Shown piece after piece: positions 5,640 through 6,946 of a DNA stretch of 6,946 nt. The notes below the pieces were generated by a model that saw nothing but the letters and a program-made list of their open reading frames with translations, made no database searches and had not been told where the DNA came from. How positions within the stretch are numbered: position 1 is the first letter of the stretch; each line of letters begins with the position of its first letter. This stretch comes from an uncultured Erysipelotrichaceae bacterium (GTDB taxonomy: Bacteria; Bacillota_I; Bacilli_A; Erysipelotrichales; Erysipelotrichaceae), in assembly GCA_900319505.1 (NCBI GenBank), contig ONOV01000090.1, forward strand, positions 1 through 6,946. The letters are read 5' to 3'. A program made the translations under genes and the position numbers.

Positions 5640-6234
5640 CCAATATCAATGTGAAACCGAGATACGTCATTCCCGTTTCATCTGTATCTTAAGCAATGTC
5701 AGCACGGAAGAAGAAGCACGTCTTTTCATCAAAGATGTACAGAAACAGTACCGGGATGCAACCCATGTCTGTACTGCCTATGTCATCGGCAAAGACAATG
5801 CCATCACCCGCTCCAGCGATAATGGCGAACCTTCCGGCACGGCCGGCATGCCCATGCTGGAGAGTCTGAAAAAAAGCGGCCTGAACAATGTCTGTGCCTG
5901 TGTTGTCCGTTATTTCGGCGGCATCAAACTGGGAACAGGCGGTCTTGTGCGGGCCTATGGCGGCATTGTGGCAGATGCCTGCAGAGCCTGCCCCAAAGCC
6001 ATGGAAAAGATGATATATGTGTATGAGATCAGCTATGATTACAGCCTGCAGGGCAGTCTTGAAACATGGCTGCGCACTTACCATACCATACGTGATATCT
6101 ACTACGATGACAGCGTACATGCCATGGTGGAAAGCAGCGGCGCTGATCTGCTGGATCAGGTGGAAGCTGTTTCCCATGGCAGAGCATCCGGCAGACTGCT
6201 CAGGACGCAGCTGTCGCTTGTGCCTTTGGAATGA
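5626..6234 (+). CDS. yigZ: YigZ / YvyE / IMPACT family protein
   Basis: The 202-residue protein has the bacterial YigZ layout: an N-terminal UPF0029 (IMPACT) domain to about residue 125 and a smaller C-terminal ferredoxin-like domain. Diagnostic motifs are the SRFIC start (16-20), ATHVCTAYVIG (45-55), SDNGEPSGTAGMPML (64-78) and VVRYFGGIKLGTGGLVRAY (93-111). The eukaryotic relative IMPACT regulates GCN2. The bacterial role is not settled, although binding to nucleic acids or ribosome-related factors has been proposed from structure. The length is typical, and the ATG at 5626 places SRFI at the usual distance from the N-terminus; no better start exists. There is no Shine-Dalgarno, and the TATAAT box ends seven bases before the ATG. 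The gene diverges from mutL and its 3' end overlaps the convergent GH25 gene by 35 bases. The family call is firm; the function is not. Confidence 0.93.
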   Translation: MRIINQYQCETEIRHSRFICILSNVSTEEEARLFIKDVQKQYRDATHVCTAYVIGKDNAITRSSDNGEPSGTAGMPMLESLKKSGLNNVCACVVRYFGGIKLGTGGLVRAYGGIVADACRACPKAMEKMIYVYEISYDYSLQGSLETWLRTYHTIRDIYYDDSVHAMVESSGADLLDQVEAVSHGRASGRLLRTQLSLVPLE

Positions 6235-6946
6235 ACTGAATATCAAGATCCAGTCCCGCTAATGCCGTATTTTCAATACCGGTATCAGAATACTGCCACA
6301 TGGAATAGGCATAGGGATACGTATTCAGACTTTCATACTGGGCAATCCAGGTATCATAGTCATTGAGATACGTATAGTCATACAGTTCATCATATGTCTG
6401 TGTGCTGGCATAAAGCATCGGCGTATAGCCGGCCTGTCTGATATTTTCCAGAAAGACAACAGCATCATCCGTGCGCTGCTGTATGGAGATGGCATTGCCC
6501 CTGGCATTTTCATCTTCCGTGATGATTTCATTGTCATATACAACCGGCATCGTAATGTTATAGGAGCGGATTTCCTCCAGCACAAAGCGGGCTTCTTCCG
6601 CTGCTTCTTCAGCGGTAACAGCCTGGGAGAAGAAATAGACGCCTGCATCCAGACCCGCATCTTCAGCTGCCTGGATATATTCTCTGAACTTTTCATCTTC
6701 ACTGATTGTTCCGTTTGTATACCCGCGGTAGCCGCAGCGGATCATGACAAAGGAAACACCGGCTTTCTTCAAAGCCGCAAAATCCACATCTTCATTATGG
6801 TAGGACACATCCACCCCGAACCGGGATGTATAATCCTCATCTTCATATGTACCGATGCCGTCCGTCAGCTGGAAACGGCTCATATCATATGTGTTTTCGG
6901 TCCGCTGGCTCTGTACACTGTACTGCACGTCGGTCGTCACCTCTAT
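6200..6946 (-). CDS. GH25 muramidase (lysozyme), 5' end outside the window
   Basis: The frame runs open through the right edge, so the N-terminus, where a signal peptide or membrane anchor is expected, is missing. The GTG at 6940 is probably internal. About 35 residues of Ser/Thr/Asp-rich linker (6946-6840) lead into a complete GH25 domain. Visible motifs are FGVDVSYHN (Asp codon at 6809-6811), AALKKAGVSFVMIRCGYRG, GVYFFSQAV, the catalytic DxE as YDNE (Asp 6533-6535, Glu 6527-6529), WIAQY, SMWQYSDTG and a C-terminal LDLDIQF. These enzymes cleave the beta-1,4 bond between N-acetylmuramic acid and N-acetylglucosamine. An exported cell-wall role is therefore likely, either in remodelling or in lysis of other cells. 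No phage genes are nearby, which argues against a prophage endolysin. A ten-residue tail after the domain forms the antisense overlap with yigZ. Confidence 0.9.
   Translation of the reverse strand: MEVTTDVQYSVQSQRTENTYDMSRFQLTDGIGTYEDEDYTSRFGVDVSYHNEDVDFAALKKAGVSFVMIRCGYRGYTNGTISEDEKFREYIQAAEDAGLDAGVYFFSQAVTAEEAAEEARFVLEEIRSYNITMPVVYDNEIITEDENARGNAISIQQRTDDAVVFLENIRQAGYTPMLYASTQTYDELYDYTYLNDYDTWIAQYESLNTYPYAYSMWQYSDTGIENTALAGLDLDIQFIPKAQATAAS

Noticed and set aside
5689..6246. A 185-codon open frame on the minus strand across yigZ
   Set aside because: It is antisense to the strongly conserved YigZ motifs and shows no family signature.
6263..6283. Small inverted repeat (GTATT...AATAC) near the end of the muramidase gene
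   Set aside because: It has a short stem, lies within conserved coding sequence and lacks a T tract on either strand.
6200..6946. Prophage endolysin as the identity of the GH25 gene
   Set aside because: No holin, tail or other phage gene is visible and its neighbour is a housekeeping gene. The missing N-terminus leaves the question not fully closed.

Overview
The window looks like chromosomal DNA from a Gram-positive bacterium of the Bacillota (Firmicutes) with moderate GC. The gene families (MutL with a bacillus-type beta-clamp motif, MiaA, YigZ/YvyE, CpXC, Bax-inhibitor-1, GH25 muramidase), AGGAGG-type ribosome binding sites and intrinsic terminators all fit. The style of the proteins hints at the Erysipelotrichia, but that is a guess. 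TGA is used as a stop throughout, so the genetic code is standard. No mobile element, CRISPR array, rRNA or tRNA is visible, and every long reading frame is explained by eight genes.

Layout from left to right. (1) Positions 1-2209 hold a leftward unit. A sigma-A-like promoter near 2182-2209 drives a BI-1/YccA membrane protein (1414-2139). A short hairpin (1391-1411) separates it from an uncharacterised 232-residue protein (668-1366), which is followed two bases later by a CpXC-domain protein (15-665). A strong intrinsic terminator (1-30) closes the unit and contains the CpXC stop codon. (2) Positions 2249-5599 hold a second leftward operon, mutL-miaA-zinc-ribbon membrane protein, with overlaps of 4 and 20 bases that suggest translational coupling. 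(3) A 26-base gap (5600-5625) separates mutL from the divergent gene yigZ (5626-6234). It holds a perfect 10-bp palindrome that reads TATAAT on both strands, and neither gene has a Shine-Dalgarno sequence. (4) yigZ converges on, and overlaps by 35 bases, a GH25 muramidase gene that enters from the right edge with its 5' end missing.

Functionally, mutL (mismatch repair) and miaA (tRNA A37 prenylation) form a widespread bacterial pairing. The zinc-ribbon membrane protein is an unexplained third member. The BI-1 unit may be a membrane or ion-homeostasis locus carrying two poorly understood companions.

The most notable observations are two. First, the MutL C-terminal domain keeps its fold signatures and clamp-binding motif but has lost the key residues of all three endonuclease motifs in an otherwise intact frame. 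Second, the mutL/yigZ promoter is symmetric and extremely compact and predicts leaderless or near-leaderless transcripts in both directions.
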